From assembly GCF_002434505.1 (NCBI RefSeq), contig NZ_DJKE01000001.1, forward strand, positions 370,352-434,351: a stretch of 64,000 bases of DNA. Reading direction: 5' to 3'. How positions within the stretch are numbered: position 1 is the stretch's first letter; the number at the start of each line of letters is the position of its first letter. The DNA comes from Brevundimonas sp. UBA6550 (lineage in GTDB: Bacteria > Pseudomonadota > Alphaproteobacteria > Caulobacterales > Caulobacteraceae). Below the pieces are notes generated by a model that was not told the DNA's origin, ran no database searches, and saw nothing but the letters and a program-made list of their open reading frames with translations. The translations under genes were made by a program, and so were the position numbers. This document shows, in pieces, positions 25,706 through 33,942 of the stretch.

Positions 25706-26158
25706 CTACCCCGCCCCTGCCAGCCACGGCGTCACCTTTTCGACCAGCCCCTTCGACGGTCGGCGCGGACGGCCGTCCAGATGGATGCAGACCGCCGTCA
25801 CCTCGGCCCGGCACAGCACCTCGCCGGCCCGCTCCACGCTCTGGCGGATGATCAGCCGCACGCCCTTCACCTGCTCATAGACGGTGCGGACCACCAGGGC
25901 GTCGTCGATGCGCGCCGGCTTCAGATATCTGATATTTAACTCAGCGACCACAAAGGCCAGCGGCTCGGCCTCCTCCAGCAGATCGGCGTGGCCCACCCCG
26001 ATGGCGCGCAGGAAATCGGACCGCCCCCGCTCGAAATACCGCACATAGTTGGCGTGATAGACCAGGCCCGTGAAATCGGTGTCCTCGTAATAGACGCGCA
26101 CCGGCAGCAGGTGGTCGCGCCCCTCGAATCGGCCGGCGGTGGGAAGGTCGATGCTCAT
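25706..26158 (-). CDS. ybgC: Tol-Pal associated acyl-CoA thioesterase YbgC
   Basis: A hot-dog-fold acyl-CoA thioesterase that accompanies the tol genes in most Gram-negative bacteria. The catalytic block VYYEDTDFTGLVYHANYVRY (residues about 21-40) contains the active-site Asp, and the length of 150 is normal. It is the last of a leftward run from ruvC and is detached from tolQ by an inserted segment of about 1.7 kb. Its function in the Tol system remains unclear. Confidence 0.95.
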   Translation of the reverse strand: MSIDLPTAGRFEGRDHLLPVRVYYEDTDFTGLVYHANYVRYFERGRSDFLRAIGVGHADLLEEAEPLAFVVAELNIRYLKPARIDDALVVRTVYEQVKGVRLIIRQSVERAGEVLCRAEVTAVCIHLDGRPRRPSKGLVEKVTPWLAGAG

Positions 26159-26184
26159 GGCCGCAATCTAGCGCAACCGACGCC

Positions 26185-26559
26185 TCAGCGCGCCCCCGCC
26201 GGCGCGCCGGTGAAGCCGGGGCAATAGCGCAGCCGCATCTCGCGGAACTCGGTCGGCAGGGGGTCGTCGCTGAACAGGATCCGGTTGGGAATAGAGACGA
26301 AGGCCGTCGCCGGCCCGCCCGGCCGGCGCCCCATATAGCCGCACACCGCCCGTCTCTGCCCTGGCTCGGAATAGCGCAACTCGGCCCCGCGCCCCGCCTG
26401 CACCCGGATCTGGCGCATCACCCGCTCGTCCGCCGGTTCGGGCGCCGGGGCGCCGCTGGGCCGCGTCGCCAGCCACACCCCGCCCGCGCACAGCGCCAGC
26501 ATCCCCGCCGCCGCGATCAGGGCCGTCGTCCGTCGCTGCTGGGAGAACCGCCCGCGCAT
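26185..26559 (-). CDS. Hypothetical exported or membrane-anchored protein
   Basis: A 124-residue protein with one N-terminal hydrophobic segment (about residues 12-31) and an otherwise soluble, presumably periplasmic domain. The visible pattern QRRAVCGYMGRRPGG followed by CPGF resembles small uncharacterised alphaproteobacterial proteins. No domain is recognised. The start is 5 bases from the stop of the alpha/beta-hydrolase gene, on the same strand, so the two are probably co-transcribed. Confidence 0.7.
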   Translation of the reverse strand: MRGRFSQQRRTTALIAAAGMLALCAGGVWLATRPSGAPAPEPADERVMRQIRVQAGRGAELRYSEPGQRRAVCGYMGRRPGGPATAFVSIPNRILFSDDPLPTEFREMRLRYCPGFTGAPAGAR

Positions 26560-26563
26560 CGCC

Positions 26564-28036
26564 CTATCCCGCCGAGGCGGCCTCGATGAAGTCCAGCGGC
26601 GTGTCCGCCGCCGGCAGGCAGCTGCGGTCCACCGGCGCGGACGGATCGCGCAGGAAGTCGCGCGCCATCTTTCGCGTGCAGGGGCTGGCGTTGATGACGC
26701 CGTGGGTGGCGTTGGTCACGATCACCACCTGGCTGCGGGAATAGCCCTTGGCCGCCGCCTCGGTCAGCGGCGGGGGACAGCCGGGATCGATCTCGGCGGC
26801 GACGAACAGGGTCGGGATATCGGTCCTGACCGGCTGGTTCTCGATGGGCGCGGCCGGGGTCTCGCCCACGGCGTCGCACACGTCGAACAGGCGCGACAGC
26901 GACGGGACCAGCACCTCGGCCACCGGGTCGCCCGCCGCGCCCGCCGCCAGCCGCGCCTTGGATTCGAACGGCAGCTCCTCCTTGCACAGATGGGCCATGT
27001 GCTGGCCCTCGGTGTAATAGGTGCGGTTCTGCGCGATCTCGGCCACCGGCGTCAGATTGCCGGCGATGATCCCCTCCAGGTCGGCCGGCAGCCGCCGCAC
27101 CCCCGTCGCGCTATAGGTCGTGTCCATCAGAAAGGCCGACAGGTCGTCGACGGTGAAGGCGCGCCCGTCCTTGCCCGTGACCGGCCCGGCCAGCCATTTT
27201 CGCGCCTCGGCCTCGAACCGCGCCTGCAGGTTCGGATGCCGCGCCGCGCAGGCCGCCTGCGCCTGGCATTTGGCCAGGATCAGCCGCACCGCCGCCGACA
27301 CCTGCTCGGGCGTGCCGACGGCCCAATTGCCCTCGGGCGGCCAGGGGCTGTCCATCACCGCCGCCCGCACGATCCGGGGATGATGGGTGATCACCGCGGC
27401 CTCGATGCGCGGCCCGTAGGAGCCGCCCCACAGGTCGATCCTGTCGTAACCCAGCACCTGGACCAGATCGCGCACGTCGTCGGCGATGACGGCGGCGTTA
27501 TACCGGTTCAGGTCGATCCCCTTGGCCTGATAGGCTTTCAGACAGGCGATCAGACCGTCGCGGTCGGCGTCCGACGGCGGCCCCGCATCGGTCAGTTGCA
27601 CTCCAGGACAGTCCATAGACGGATCGCCCCGCCCGCCCCCGCGCTGGTCGAACAGGACCACGTCCTGATCCACCGCCATCAGGTCCGGCCGCCGCGACAG
27701 CGCGCGCAGCATATTGCCGACGCCGGGCGTCAGCGCCCCGCCCGGCCCGCCGTGGAACATGAACACCGGCGGCAGCGTCCGGCCCGAGGCGTCCGTGAAC
27801 GGCTGGCTGGCCTTCAGCACCACAACCGCCACCTCGATGCGCCGGTCGCTGCCCGTCCCGCGCGCCTCGTCCACCGTCAGGATACCGCACGTCGTCTTGC
27901 GCACGTCGGTCGGCCAGTCGGCCGGACAGGGCTTTTCGGTGAAGACGGGCGCCGCCGCGCGGGCCGGCGTCGCCGCCGCCAGGCCGACCCACAATCCAAG
28001 GCTCAAAACCAATGCCGCGACTGGACGAAAGATCAT
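26564..28036 (-). CDS. Secreted alpha/beta hydrolase, TAP-like C-terminus
   Basis: An exported serine hydrolase resembling the tripeptidyl-aminopeptidase and proline-iminopeptidase-like group. A signal peptide ends near residue 28 (TPARAA). HGGPGG (oxyanion region) is near residue 80, the nucleophile elbow is GGSYGPR, the acid is in FVAAEIDPGCPP and the His is in TNATHGVIN. Its 490 residues include the usual cap domain. The ATG at 28036 (MIFRPVAAL) is preferred to the earlier 28087 start because the signal peptide begins there. The substrate is unknown, most likely peptides or esters in the periplasm. Confidence 0.9.
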   Translation of the reverse strand: MIFRPVAALVLSLGLWVGLAAATPARAAAPVFTEKPCPADWPTDVRKTTCGILTVDEARGTGSDRRIEVAVVVLKASQPFTDASGRTLPPVFMFHGGPGGALTPGVGNMLRALSRRPDLMAVDQDVVLFDQRGGGRGDPSMDCPGVQLTDAGPPSDADRDGLIACLKAYQAKGIDLNRYNAAVIADDVRDLVQVLGYDRIDLWGGSYGPRIEAAVITHHPRIVRAAVMDSPWPPEGNWAVGTPEQVSAAVRLILAKCQAQAACAARHPNLQARFEAEARKWLAGPVTGKDGRAFTVDDLSAFLMDTTYSATGVRRLPADLEGIIAGNLTPVAEIAQNRTYYTEGQHMAHLCKEELPFESKARLAAGAAGDPVAEVLVPSLSRLFDVCDAVGETPAAPIENQPVRTDIPTLFVAAEIDPGCPPPLTEAAAKGYSRSQVVIVTNATHGVINASPCTRKMARDFLRDPSAPVDRSCLPAADTPLDFIEAASAG

Positions 28037-28090
28037 GGGGCGCTCCGATGCCGCGCCAGCAAACGCCGATCCGCCCCGGCTTGGCAACGC

Positions 28091-29122
28091 CTATTCGAAC
28101 AGGTCGCCCGGCACAGGACCGGCGGGGGGCGACTGCGGCGCGCTCAGCCCCAGATGGGCGTAGGCCTTGGCGCAGGCGACCCGGCCGCGCGGGGTGCGCA
28201 TGATGAAACCCTGTTGCAGCAGATAGGGTTCGATCACGTCCTCGACCGCGTCGCGCGCCTCGGCGATGGCGGCGGCCAGCGTGTCCATCCCCACCGGCCC
28301 CCCGCCATAGTTTTCGATCAGCGCCTTCAGAAACCGGCGGTCCAGACTGTCCAGGCCGGATTCGTCCACCTCCAGCCGCGCCAGCGCCCGCGCCGAGGCG
28401 GCCTGGGTGATGACCGCGCTGCCCTCCGCGTCGGCGAAATCGCGCACCCGGCGCAGCAGACGCCCGGCGATGCGCGGCGTGCCCCGCGCCCGGCGCGCGA
28501 TCTCCAGCGCCCCGCCCTCGTCGATGCCCGCGCCCATCTTGCGCGCCGTGCCCCGCACCACGGCGGTCAACTCCTCGGGGGTGTAGAACTCCAGCCGCAG
28601 CGGAATGCCGAACCGATCCCGCAGCGGCGTCGCCAACAGGCCCGCCCGCGTCGTGGCGCCGACCAGAGTGAACGGCGCCAGATCGATCCGCACCGACCGC
28701 GCCGACGGCCCTTCGCCGATGATCAGGTCCAGCACATGGTCCTCCATGGCCGGATACAGGATCTCCTCGACCTGGGGGCTCAGCCGGTGGATCTCGTCGA
28801 TGAACAGGACGTCGCGCGGCTCCAGATTGGTTAGGATCGCCGCCAGATCGCCCGCCTTGGCCAGGATCGGCCCGGAGGTGGCCCGGAACCCCACCCCCAG
28901 TTCGCGCGCCACGATCTGCGCCAGCGTCGTCTTGCCCAGGCCCGGAGGCCCGAACAGCAGCACATGGTCCAGCGCCTCGCCCCGCCCGCGCGCCGCGTCG
29001 ATGAAGACCTTCAGATTGCCCTTGGCCTGCGACTGGCCGACGAACTCGGCCAGGGTCTGGGGCCGCAGGGCGCGGTCGTAGGCTTCGCCCGTTTCGGCCT
29101 CGGGGGAGAGGATGCGGGTCAT
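28091..29122 (-). CDS. ruvB: Holliday junction branch-migration helicase RuvB
   Basis: The AAA+ motor of the RuvABC resolvasome. Walker A is [11 protein letters not shown] (near residue 55), Walker B is [11 protein letters not shown], and the sensor block is [20 protein letters not shown]. The C-terminal winged helix with [14 protein letters not shown] is complete. At 343 residues it is full length. A foldback repeat of about 150 bases separates it from ruvA, which is unusual as these are often adjacent. Confidence 0.98.
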   Translation of the reverse strand: MTRILSPEAETGEAYDRALRPQTLAEFVGQSQAKGNLKVFIDAARGRGEALDHVLLFGPPGLGKTTLAQIVARELGVGFRATSGPILAKAGDLAAILTNLEPRDVLFIDEIHRLSPQVEEILYPAMEDHVLDLIIGEGPSARSVRIDLAPFTLVGATTRAGLLATPLRDRFGIPLRLEFYTPEELTAVVRGTARKMGAGIDEGGALEIARRARGTPRIAGRLLRRVRDFADAEGSAVITQAASARALARLEVDESGLDSLDRRFLKALIENYGGGPVGMDTLAAAIAEARDAVEDVIEPYLLQQGFIMRTPRGRVACAKAYAHLGLSAPQSPPAGPVPGDLFE

Positions 29123-29131
29123 GGCTGATCC

Positions 29132-29282
29132 GAGTGGCGAGTGGCGAGTGGCGAGTGGCGAGTGAGACGTGAGCGCGGAAGCCAGCGAGGTGCAGGGACG
29201 GCGACATCACAGCTCACCTCTTGCTCACCAGCACTCATCACCCCTCGCCACTCGCCACTCGCCACTCGCCACTCTCTTGCAC
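29132..29282. repeat. Foldback element with 7-bp tandem repeats in both arms (ruvA-ruvB gap)
   Basis: Four copies of GAGTGGC (29132-29159) plus a partial unit form the left arm, and four copies of the complementary CTCGCCA unit (29244-29271) form the right arm, with CTCACC/GGTGAG-type segments inside. The two arms can pair over about 35 bases. It occupies nearly the entire ruvA-ruvB gap. Confidence 0.9.
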
Positions 29283-29900
29283 TCACCGCCCCAACTCCTG
29301 CAGGGCCGCCCGGATCACGGCCGACAATTCCGCCTGGTCGCCCAGCCGGATCAGGGCCTGATCGACCGCCCGGCGCGCATTGACCTCCACCACGCCCAGG
29401 CTCAGCAGGGCCGACACCGCCTCGCCGGTGATCGACGGCGGGGGCGGCGCGATCTCGACATGCATCCCGGGCGCGTGCGGCGCAAAACCGACGTCGCCCA
29501 GCGGCTTGCCCTTCAACTCGGTCACGATCCGCAGCGCCAGTTTCGGCCCCACGCCGTTGGCCCGCGCCACCGCCGCCTTGTCCTCGCGCGCCACCGCCCC
29601 GGCCAGTTCGCCGGGCGGCAGCACGTCCAGCACCGCCAGCGCCGCCTTTGGCCCCACCCCCTGAATGGCCAGCAGGGTCGTGAACGCCCGCCGCTCGTCG
29701 CGTGTCAGAAAGCCATACAGGCGCGGCCCCGCATCCTCGCTCCATTGCGAATGGATATGCAGCGTCGCCTCGTCGCCAGGCGCCGGCAGCCGCCCCAGCG
29801 TGCGCGCCCCGCACGACGCCACATAGCCCACGCCGGCGCAGTCGATCAGGCAGTCCGCCTCCCCGACCTCGGCCAGAACCCCTCTCAGACGACCGATCAC
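29283..29900 (-). CDS. ruvA: Holliday junction DNA-binding protein RuvA
   Basis: Tetrameric junction-binding partner of RuvB. The N-terminal OB domain starts [20 protein letters not shown], the HhH motifs include [20 protein letters not shown] and [17 protein letters not shown], and the C-terminal RuvB-binding domain ends [12 protein letters not shown]. The GTG start at 29900 overlaps the ruvC stop (GTGA), giving 205 residues. The frame is open well beyond the true start, so an over-long call is possible. The ruvC-ruvA pair is translationally coupled. Confidence 0.97.
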   Translation of the reverse strand: MIGRLRGVLAEVGEADCLIDCAGVGYVASCGARTLGRLPAPGDEATLHIHSQWSEDAGPRLYGFLTRDERRAFTTLLAIQGVGPKAALAVLDVLPPGELAGAVAREDKAAVARANGVGPKLALRIVTELKGKPLGDVGFAPHAPGMHVEIAPPPPSITGEAVSALLSLGVVEVNARRAVDQALIRLGDQAELSAVIRAALQELGR

Positions 29901-30415
29901 GCCGCCCCCCGATGCATCGCTTCCAACAGGCTCCGCTTCCTCAGCTGCGCATGGGTGATCGCCACCGCCAGCGCATCGGCCGCGTCCGCCTTGACCTCGC
30001 CCGCCGCCGGCAACAGCCGTTTGACCATGAAGGCGATCTGGCTCTTGTCGGCGTGGCCGGCGCCCACCACCGCCTTCTTGATCAGGTTCGGCGAATATTC
30101 CGCCACCGCCAGCCCCGCCTTGGCCGGGGCCAGCATCACCGCCGCCCGCGCATGACCCAGCTTCAGCGTCGAGGACGGGTTCACGTTTACGAACACCTCC
30201 TCCACCGCCGCCTCTTCGCAGCCGTGGGCGGCGCAGACCGCCGCCACATGGTCCAGCAGATGCACCAGGCGCTCGGCGAAGGGCGCGGCCTCGGGCGGCG
30301 TCACCACCCCGTGCGCGATCCACCGCAGCCGCGACCCCTCGGCCGCGATCACGCCCCAGCCGGTGCGCCTGAGACCGGGGTCCAGCCCGATGATTCTGAT
30401 CGGTTCGTTCGCCAT
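29897..30415 (-). CDS. ruvC: Crossover junction endonuclease RuvC
   Basis: The Holliday junction resolvase. The first catalytic Asp is in [16 protein letters not shown] (residues 6-21), then Glu in [19 protein letters not shown], and the C-terminal acidic pair in [16 protein letters not shown]. It is 172 residues long. It is the first gene of ruvCAB here. The neighbour yebC, often next to ruvC, lies about 1.6 kb upstream with four inserted genes between them. Confidence 0.98.
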   Translation of the reverse strand: MANEPIRIIGLDPGLRRTGWGVIAAEGSRLRWIAHGVVTPPEAAPFAERLVHLLDHVAAVCAAHGCEEAAVEEVFVNVNPSSTLKLGHARAAVMLAPAKAGLAVAEYSPNLIKKAVVGAGHADKSQIAFMVKRLLPAAGEVKADAADALAVAITHAQLRKRSLLEAMHRGAA

Positions 30416-30473
30416 CCGTTCCCCTCATGCCGCAAAGAGGGTTATCGGGCAATGAACGGTTTCGGATCGACCC

Positions 30474-30836
30474 TCAGCGCTGCATCCGCAAGGGTCGCCG
30501 AGGCGGGGCGTCCTGCGCCGGCGGCTCCGTCGAAACGGGCTCGACCTCGACCGTCGCGACATCCGCCTCCGCCGTCACGGGTTCGGGCGCCGGCGTCGGC
30601 TCGTAGACCACCGGCGGCGGCTCCACCACCTGGTTTCTAGGCGTCGCCTCCTGCCGCCCGTTCGCCACGGCCGTCTGCACCCGCGTCACCAGCCAGGTCG
30701 TCACGGCGGCGGCGCACAGCAGGAAGACGATCGCCCCGCCCCAGGCGCCGGCTTTGACCCACGCCCAGCGTCGCCCCTCCACCGGGGGCCCCGCCGCGCC
30801 GGGCAGATCGGTCCTCGGATCGCGCCCCTGCTGCAT
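30474..30836 (-). CDS. Membrane-anchored hypothetical protein with Pro/Glu-rich tail
   Basis: A 120-residue protein with a short charged N-terminus, one transmembrane helix (about residues 30-52, GAWGGAIVFLLCAAAVTTWL) and a low-complexity periplasmic tail rich in Pro, Glu and Val. Nothing in it matches a named family. It is between the hemerythrin gene and ruvC on the same strand, with an 18-base gap to the former, suggesting co-transcription. Confidence 0.6.
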   Translation of the reverse strand: MQQGRDPRTDLPGAAGPPVEGRRWAWVKAGAWGGAIVFLLCAAAVTTWLVTRVQTAVANGRQEATPRNQVVEPPPVVYEPTPAPEPVTAEADVATVEVEPVSTEPPAQDAPPRRPLRMQR

Positions 30837-30854
30837 CGTCCGTCGCTCCCGACC

Positions 30855-31373
30855 TCAGCCGTGTTTTTCGATATAGGTCTCGGGGTCCTTGTTGACCGGC
30901 TTGACGCCCGTGATGTGCTCGGCCTCGAAGGCGGCGAACTTGACCGCCAGGTCGTGGCGCGCCGCGATATCGGCGTTCATGCGGAAGTCGGTCAGCCCCT
31001 GCCGCTCCTCCTCGCCCATGTGTTTGGAGTTGACCACATTGGCCTCGCCCACCGCGTCGAACCAGGCCTTGGAGCCGACCTTGTGCTTCTCGACCGCCTT
31101 GACCGCATCGCGCAGCTTGTTGTGGTCCTCGATGGCGTCCTCGGTCTCGCCCTCGACCGTGCCGTCCTCGGCGTCGTTGGCGCCCTCGCCCTGTTTCAGC
31201 AGTTCGGGATAGAAGAACCGCTCCTCGGCCTCGGCGTGCACGTCCAGAAACGCCGACAGCCGGCCCCACACCTTGGTCAGGGCGTCCGTGTCCTTCGGAT
31301 CGATCTGTTCGATGATCGAGAACAGCCGGCGCTGTTCGGCATGGTCGTCGAGGATCAGCTGGGTGATGTCCAT
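30855..31373 (-). CDS. Hemerythrin/HHE cation-binding domain protein
   Basis: A four-helix protein of the hemerythrin-HHE family, which binds a non-haem di-iron site and often serves oxygen, NO or oxidative-stress sensing or iron-sulfur repair. DITQLILDDHAEQRRLFSII supplies the first His; AFLDVHAEAEERFFYPELL gives the H-E pattern; later His occur in EDHNKLRDAVK and NSKHMGEEER. The ATG at 31373 (MDITQLIL) is chosen because the fold begins there. The frame extends to 31481. The C-terminus has KHG, not a second domain. Its partner is unknown. Confidence 0.88.
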   Translation of the reverse strand: MDITQLILDDHAEQRRLFSIIEQIDPKDTDALTKVWGRLSAFLDVHAEAEERFFYPELLKQGEGANDAEDGTVEGETEDAIEDHNKLRDAVKAVEKHKVGSKAWFDAVGEANVVNSKHMGEEERQGLTDFRMNADIAARHDLAVKFAAFEAEHITGVKPVNKDPETYIEKHG

Positions 31374-31450
31374 GGGGCGCTCCGGGCGTAATGGTGAAGC
31401 CCCGATACGCCCCACGCCCGGCCCGGTTCCGTGCGAACGACTCGCTGCTT

Positions 31451-31726
31451 TCAGGCGAACGGTTCGCGCGCGCCGTGCCACACCCGGGCAATCTCGATGT
31501 GATCCGCCTTGACGCGATAGATGATCAGATATCCGGTCTTGGCGACGACGAACTGCCTCAGGTCGCCCCTCAAACGTCGCCCTGTTTCTGGAAAGACGCT
31601 CAGCCCATCGACGGCATCGATGATGCGGTTTTCAACTAGGGTCGCGGCATTGACGCTATCGCTCGCGATATACCGCCAGACCTCTTCAAGGTCCGTGCGA
31701 GCGGCGGGCGACCAGATGACCTTCAA
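31451..31726 (-). CDS. RelE/ParE-family toxin
   Basis: A 91-residue toxin of the RelE/ParE superfamily. IWSPAARTDLEEVWRYIA (residues 4-21), LSVFPETGRRLRGDLRQFVV and YLIIYRVKADHIEIARVWHG are the standard family blocks. Sequence alone cannot tell ribosome-dependent mRNA cleavage (RelE) from gyrase inhibition (ParE), though the RxxRGDLRQF form is more often labelled ParE. It overlaps its antitoxin by four bases (ATGA). The module separates yebC from the ruv genes. Confidence 0.92.
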   Translation of the reverse strand: MKVIWSPAARTDLEEVWRYIASDSVNAATLVENRIIDAVDGLSVFPETGRRLRGDLRQFVVAKTGYLIIYRVKADHIEIARVWHGAREPFA

Positions 31727-32004
31727 CTCTGGGTCCGCGCCGCCTGACGCGCGCGCAGCTCGGCGACGACCACCTCGTGCGGGATGCCCTCTCCGGCGTC
31801 CAGCGACCTCAGACCCTCATCCACAGCCGCCTCGAAAGCCGCCTCATCGTCTGCGGAGACGAAAGGCGCGGCCTCCTCTTCCACCGCCATGTCCAGCACC
31901 GCCATGGCGACGATCTCGTCGATCGGCGCCTGTCGGGCGTCCGCCAGGGCGTCCAGCTTGGCCTTGACGGCCTCATCCAGGGCGATGGTCACGTGCACGG
32001 TCAT
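31723..32004 (-). CDS. Antitoxin for the RelE/ParE-type toxin
   Basis: A 93-residue protein with an N-terminal ribbon-helix-helix-like start, VHVTIALDEAVKAKLDALAD, typical of ParD/RelB-like antitoxins, and a C-terminal acidic helix (DDEAAFEAAVDEGLRSLD) that would bind the toxin. The ATG at 32004 or the one two codons upstream (32010) may be used. It is upstream of and overlapping the toxin gene. It likely represses its own operon, and no clear palindrome was noticed in the 47 bases before it. Confidence 0.87.
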   Translation of the reverse strand: MTVHVTIALDEAVKAKLDALADARQAPIDEIVAMAVLDMAVEEEAAPFVSADDEAAFEAAVDEGLRSLDAGEGIPHEVVVAELRARQAARTQS

Positions 32005-32051
32005 GGGCAAACCGTATCACAGCTCCCAGGGCGCATGAAATGCGCCGCCCG

Positions 32052-32825
32052 TCACCCTGCGTATTTGGCCGCGTCCTCGTCCGAGACGTCCTCGTTGGAA
32101 TAGACGGCCGACACGTCGTCCTCGGCGTCCAGCGCGTCCAGCAGCTTGAACAGGGTCCCCACGGCCTCGCCGGTGACCGGCACGTCCGACTGCGGCTTCC
32201 AGACGATGGCGGTGGACTTGGGATCCCCCAGCACCTTGGACATGGCCTCGGCGACCTCGTTCAGGTCCTCGTAGGCGGTCCAGATCACGTGGCCCGGCGC
32301 GTCCTCATAGATGTCGGGCTTGACCAGGTCGCTCTCGACGTCGGCGGCCCCGGCCTCGATGGCGGCCTCCATCACCGCGTCCTCGCTGCCCGCCTCGGCC
32401 GGATAGGTGATCTTGCCCACCTTGTCCCACATGAAGGCGACCGAATTCATCTCGCCCAGCGCCCCGCCGTTCTTCTTGAAGGCCGTGCCGATGTTGGAGG
32501 CCGCGCGGTTGCGGTTGTCGGTCAACGCTTCGACGATGATGCCGACGCCGCCAGGACCCCGCCCTTCGTAGCGGACTTCCTCCATCGTATCGACGTCGCC
32601 GCCGGCGGCCTTGTTGATGGCCCGCTGGATCACGTCCTTGGGCAGGCTTTCGGCCTTGGCGTTGTTGACCGCCAGACGCAGGCGCGGGTTGGCCGCTGGA
32701 TCGGGCAGACCCGACTTGGCCGCCACCGTGATGTCGCGCGACAGTTTGGAGAACAGCTTGGAACGCTGCGCATCGGCGCGCCCCTTGCGGTGCATGATGT
32801 TCTTGAATTTCGAGTGGCCGGCCAT
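32052..32825 (-). CDS. YebC/PmpR-family transcriptional regulator or translation factor
   Basis: A conserved 257-residue protein. The opening [20 protein letters not shown], then [13 protein letters not shown] and the acidic middle domain, are diagnostic. Members have been described as DNA-binding regulators near ruvC and more recently as factors that relieve ribosome stalling, so the molecular role is unsettled. It stands first in the leftward run toward ruvCAB. Two hairpin repeats lie directly upstream. Confidence 0.96.
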   Translation of the reverse strand: MAGHSKFKNIMHRKGRADAQRSKLFSKLSRDITVAAKSGLPDPAANPRLRLAVNNAKAESLPKDVIQRAINKAAGGDVDTMEEVRYEGRGPGGVGIIVEALTDNRNRAASNIGTAFKKNGGALGEMNSVAFMWDKVGKITYPAEAGSEDAVMEAAIEAGAADVESDLVKPDIYEDAPGHVIWTAYEDLNEVAEAMSKVLGDPKSTAIVWKPQSDVPVTGEAVGTLFKLLDALDAEDDVSAVYSNEDVSDEDAAKYAG

Positions 32826-32870
32826 GGGATCGTCTTTTGCGCGTTCTGAAACCTTGAGCCGCGCCTCATA

Positions 32871-32929
32871 GAGCCTGATCCGCCGAAGTGGAAGCGCTGC
32901 GCGCTTCGACGAGACGGTGAATCAGGCTC
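32871..32929. repeat. 60-bp hairpin repeat, GAGCCTGAT family (copy A)
   Basis: GAGCCTGAT (32871-32879) pairs with ATCAGGCTC (32921-32929), with inner segment GAAGCGCTGCGCGCTTC. Read on the minus strand it resembles copy B (32942-33003): both open GAGCCT(T)GATTCAC and close with a CTTCGGC(C)GG(T)-CAGGCTC-type end. Confidence 0.8.
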
Positions 32930-32941
32930 CATGTTCAAACC

Positions 32942-33003
32942 GAGCCTTGATTCACGGCGACTGCGAAATCGCGAAGCGATTTCTCTTCGGCCGGTCAAGG
33001 CTC
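32942..33003. repeat. 60-bp hairpin repeat, GAGCCTGAT family (copy B)
   Basis: GAGCCTTGA (32942-32950) pairs with TCAAGGCTC (32995-33003), and inside it GAAATCGC pairs with GCGATTTC around GAA. It is a diverged copy of 32871-32929 in opposite orientation, twelve bases away. Together they form the yebC upstream region. Confidence 0.8.
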
Positions 33004-33099
33004 GGCCCATGGGCGGCATCCTGTCACGATGGCTCGCGGGGGTGGAACCTCCACCGTTTGCGCGTATTGATCCCGGCAAGAGAGACGGAGCGTAAAGTC

Positions 33100-33300
33100 A
33101 TGACCGCCGACGACACCATCTACCAGGCCGAAGGCTATATGGACGACGACCTGCACGAGGCCGACATCGTCGAATGGTACGAGGCCCGCCCCGTCACCGT
33201 CTCCACGGCCGTCGCCGCCGGCGCCGTTATCACCGCCTTCACCCTGGGCGCCCTCACCGCCGTCGGCGCCCTGTTCCTCATCGGCCGCCTGGACGAGTAG
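33100..33300 (+). CDS. Small single-span membrane protein, hypothetical
   Basis: A 66-residue protein with an acidic N-terminus (YMDDDLHEADIVEWYEAR), one transmembrane helix (about residues 33-62, AAGAVITAFTLGALTAVGAL) and a short tail. The ATG at 33100 follows a GGAG site nine bases upstream, and the frame is open to 32917 only by chance. No family was recognised. It lies next to the IS remnant on its right. Confidence 0.65.
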   Translation: MTADDTIYQAEGYMDDDLHEADIVEWYEARPVTVSTAVAAGAVITAFTLGALTAVGALFLIGRLDE

Positions 33301-33330
33301 GACCCAGAGTCCTAGACTCAGGACTGATAG

Positions 33331-33740
33331 TCAGAAGACGGTTGCGGCGAGGGCTATGGCGGATAGCAAGACGGTCGGGCAGCGATCATAGCGAGTGGCG
33401 ACGCTTCGCCAGTCGTTCAAGCGGCCGAAAATGATCTCCATGCGGTTGCGTCGTTTGTAACGGCGCTTGTCGTAGCGGATGGGTTCGGTCCGGGTCTTGC
33501 GGCCTGGGATGCAGGTCGCGATCCCTTTGGCTTTCAAGGCGCCTGAACCAGTCTGCATCATAGCCTCCGTCGCCCAGCAGCCATTGGGCTCGGAGCAAGT
33601 TGTCCAGCAGAGGAGCGGCGCCGATGTAGTCGCTGACCTGGCCCGCCGTAATGAACAGGCTGATGGGCCTGCCGTTTGCATCGGTTACGGCGTGAAGCTT
33701 GGTGTTCATGCCGCCCTTGGTGCAAGCGTGTGGACGACAT
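33331..33740 (-). mobile_element. IS5-family transposase remnant (truncated, frameshifted)
   Basis: Two reading frames together give the C-terminal half of an IS5-type DDE transposase. One carries GMNTKLHAVTDANGRPISLF and WLLGDGGYDADWF (catalytic Asp), the other resumes with GIATCIPGRKTRTEPIRYDK and GRLNDWRSVATRYDRCPTVL, the usual DDE block ending with the Glu helix. A one-base shift near 33540 separates them. The N-terminal part is missing beyond about 33740, and convincing terminal inverted repeats were not found. It is a decayed copy and cannot move by itself. Confidence 0.85.
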
Positions 33741-33942
33741 TCAGACGCTCGAAGAAGACAGGGCCGAAGCCTTGGAAAGCCCGTCGCGCGTCGCATCTTC
33801 TCGCAAGGGAATGACGGCAAGGACGAAGCATATAGCCACGTAATAGAAATCCGACTTACTATAAGATATCGCCGCAGGTTTCTCGAAGCTGTCGATACGT
33901 CGACGTTCCTACCGGTTCCACCGCAGCAAAAGGCCCCGTGTA

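Noticed and set aside
29132..29282. Possible CRISPR-like array
   Set aside because: The units are 7 bp, without spacers, and form two complementary arms. There are no cas genes.
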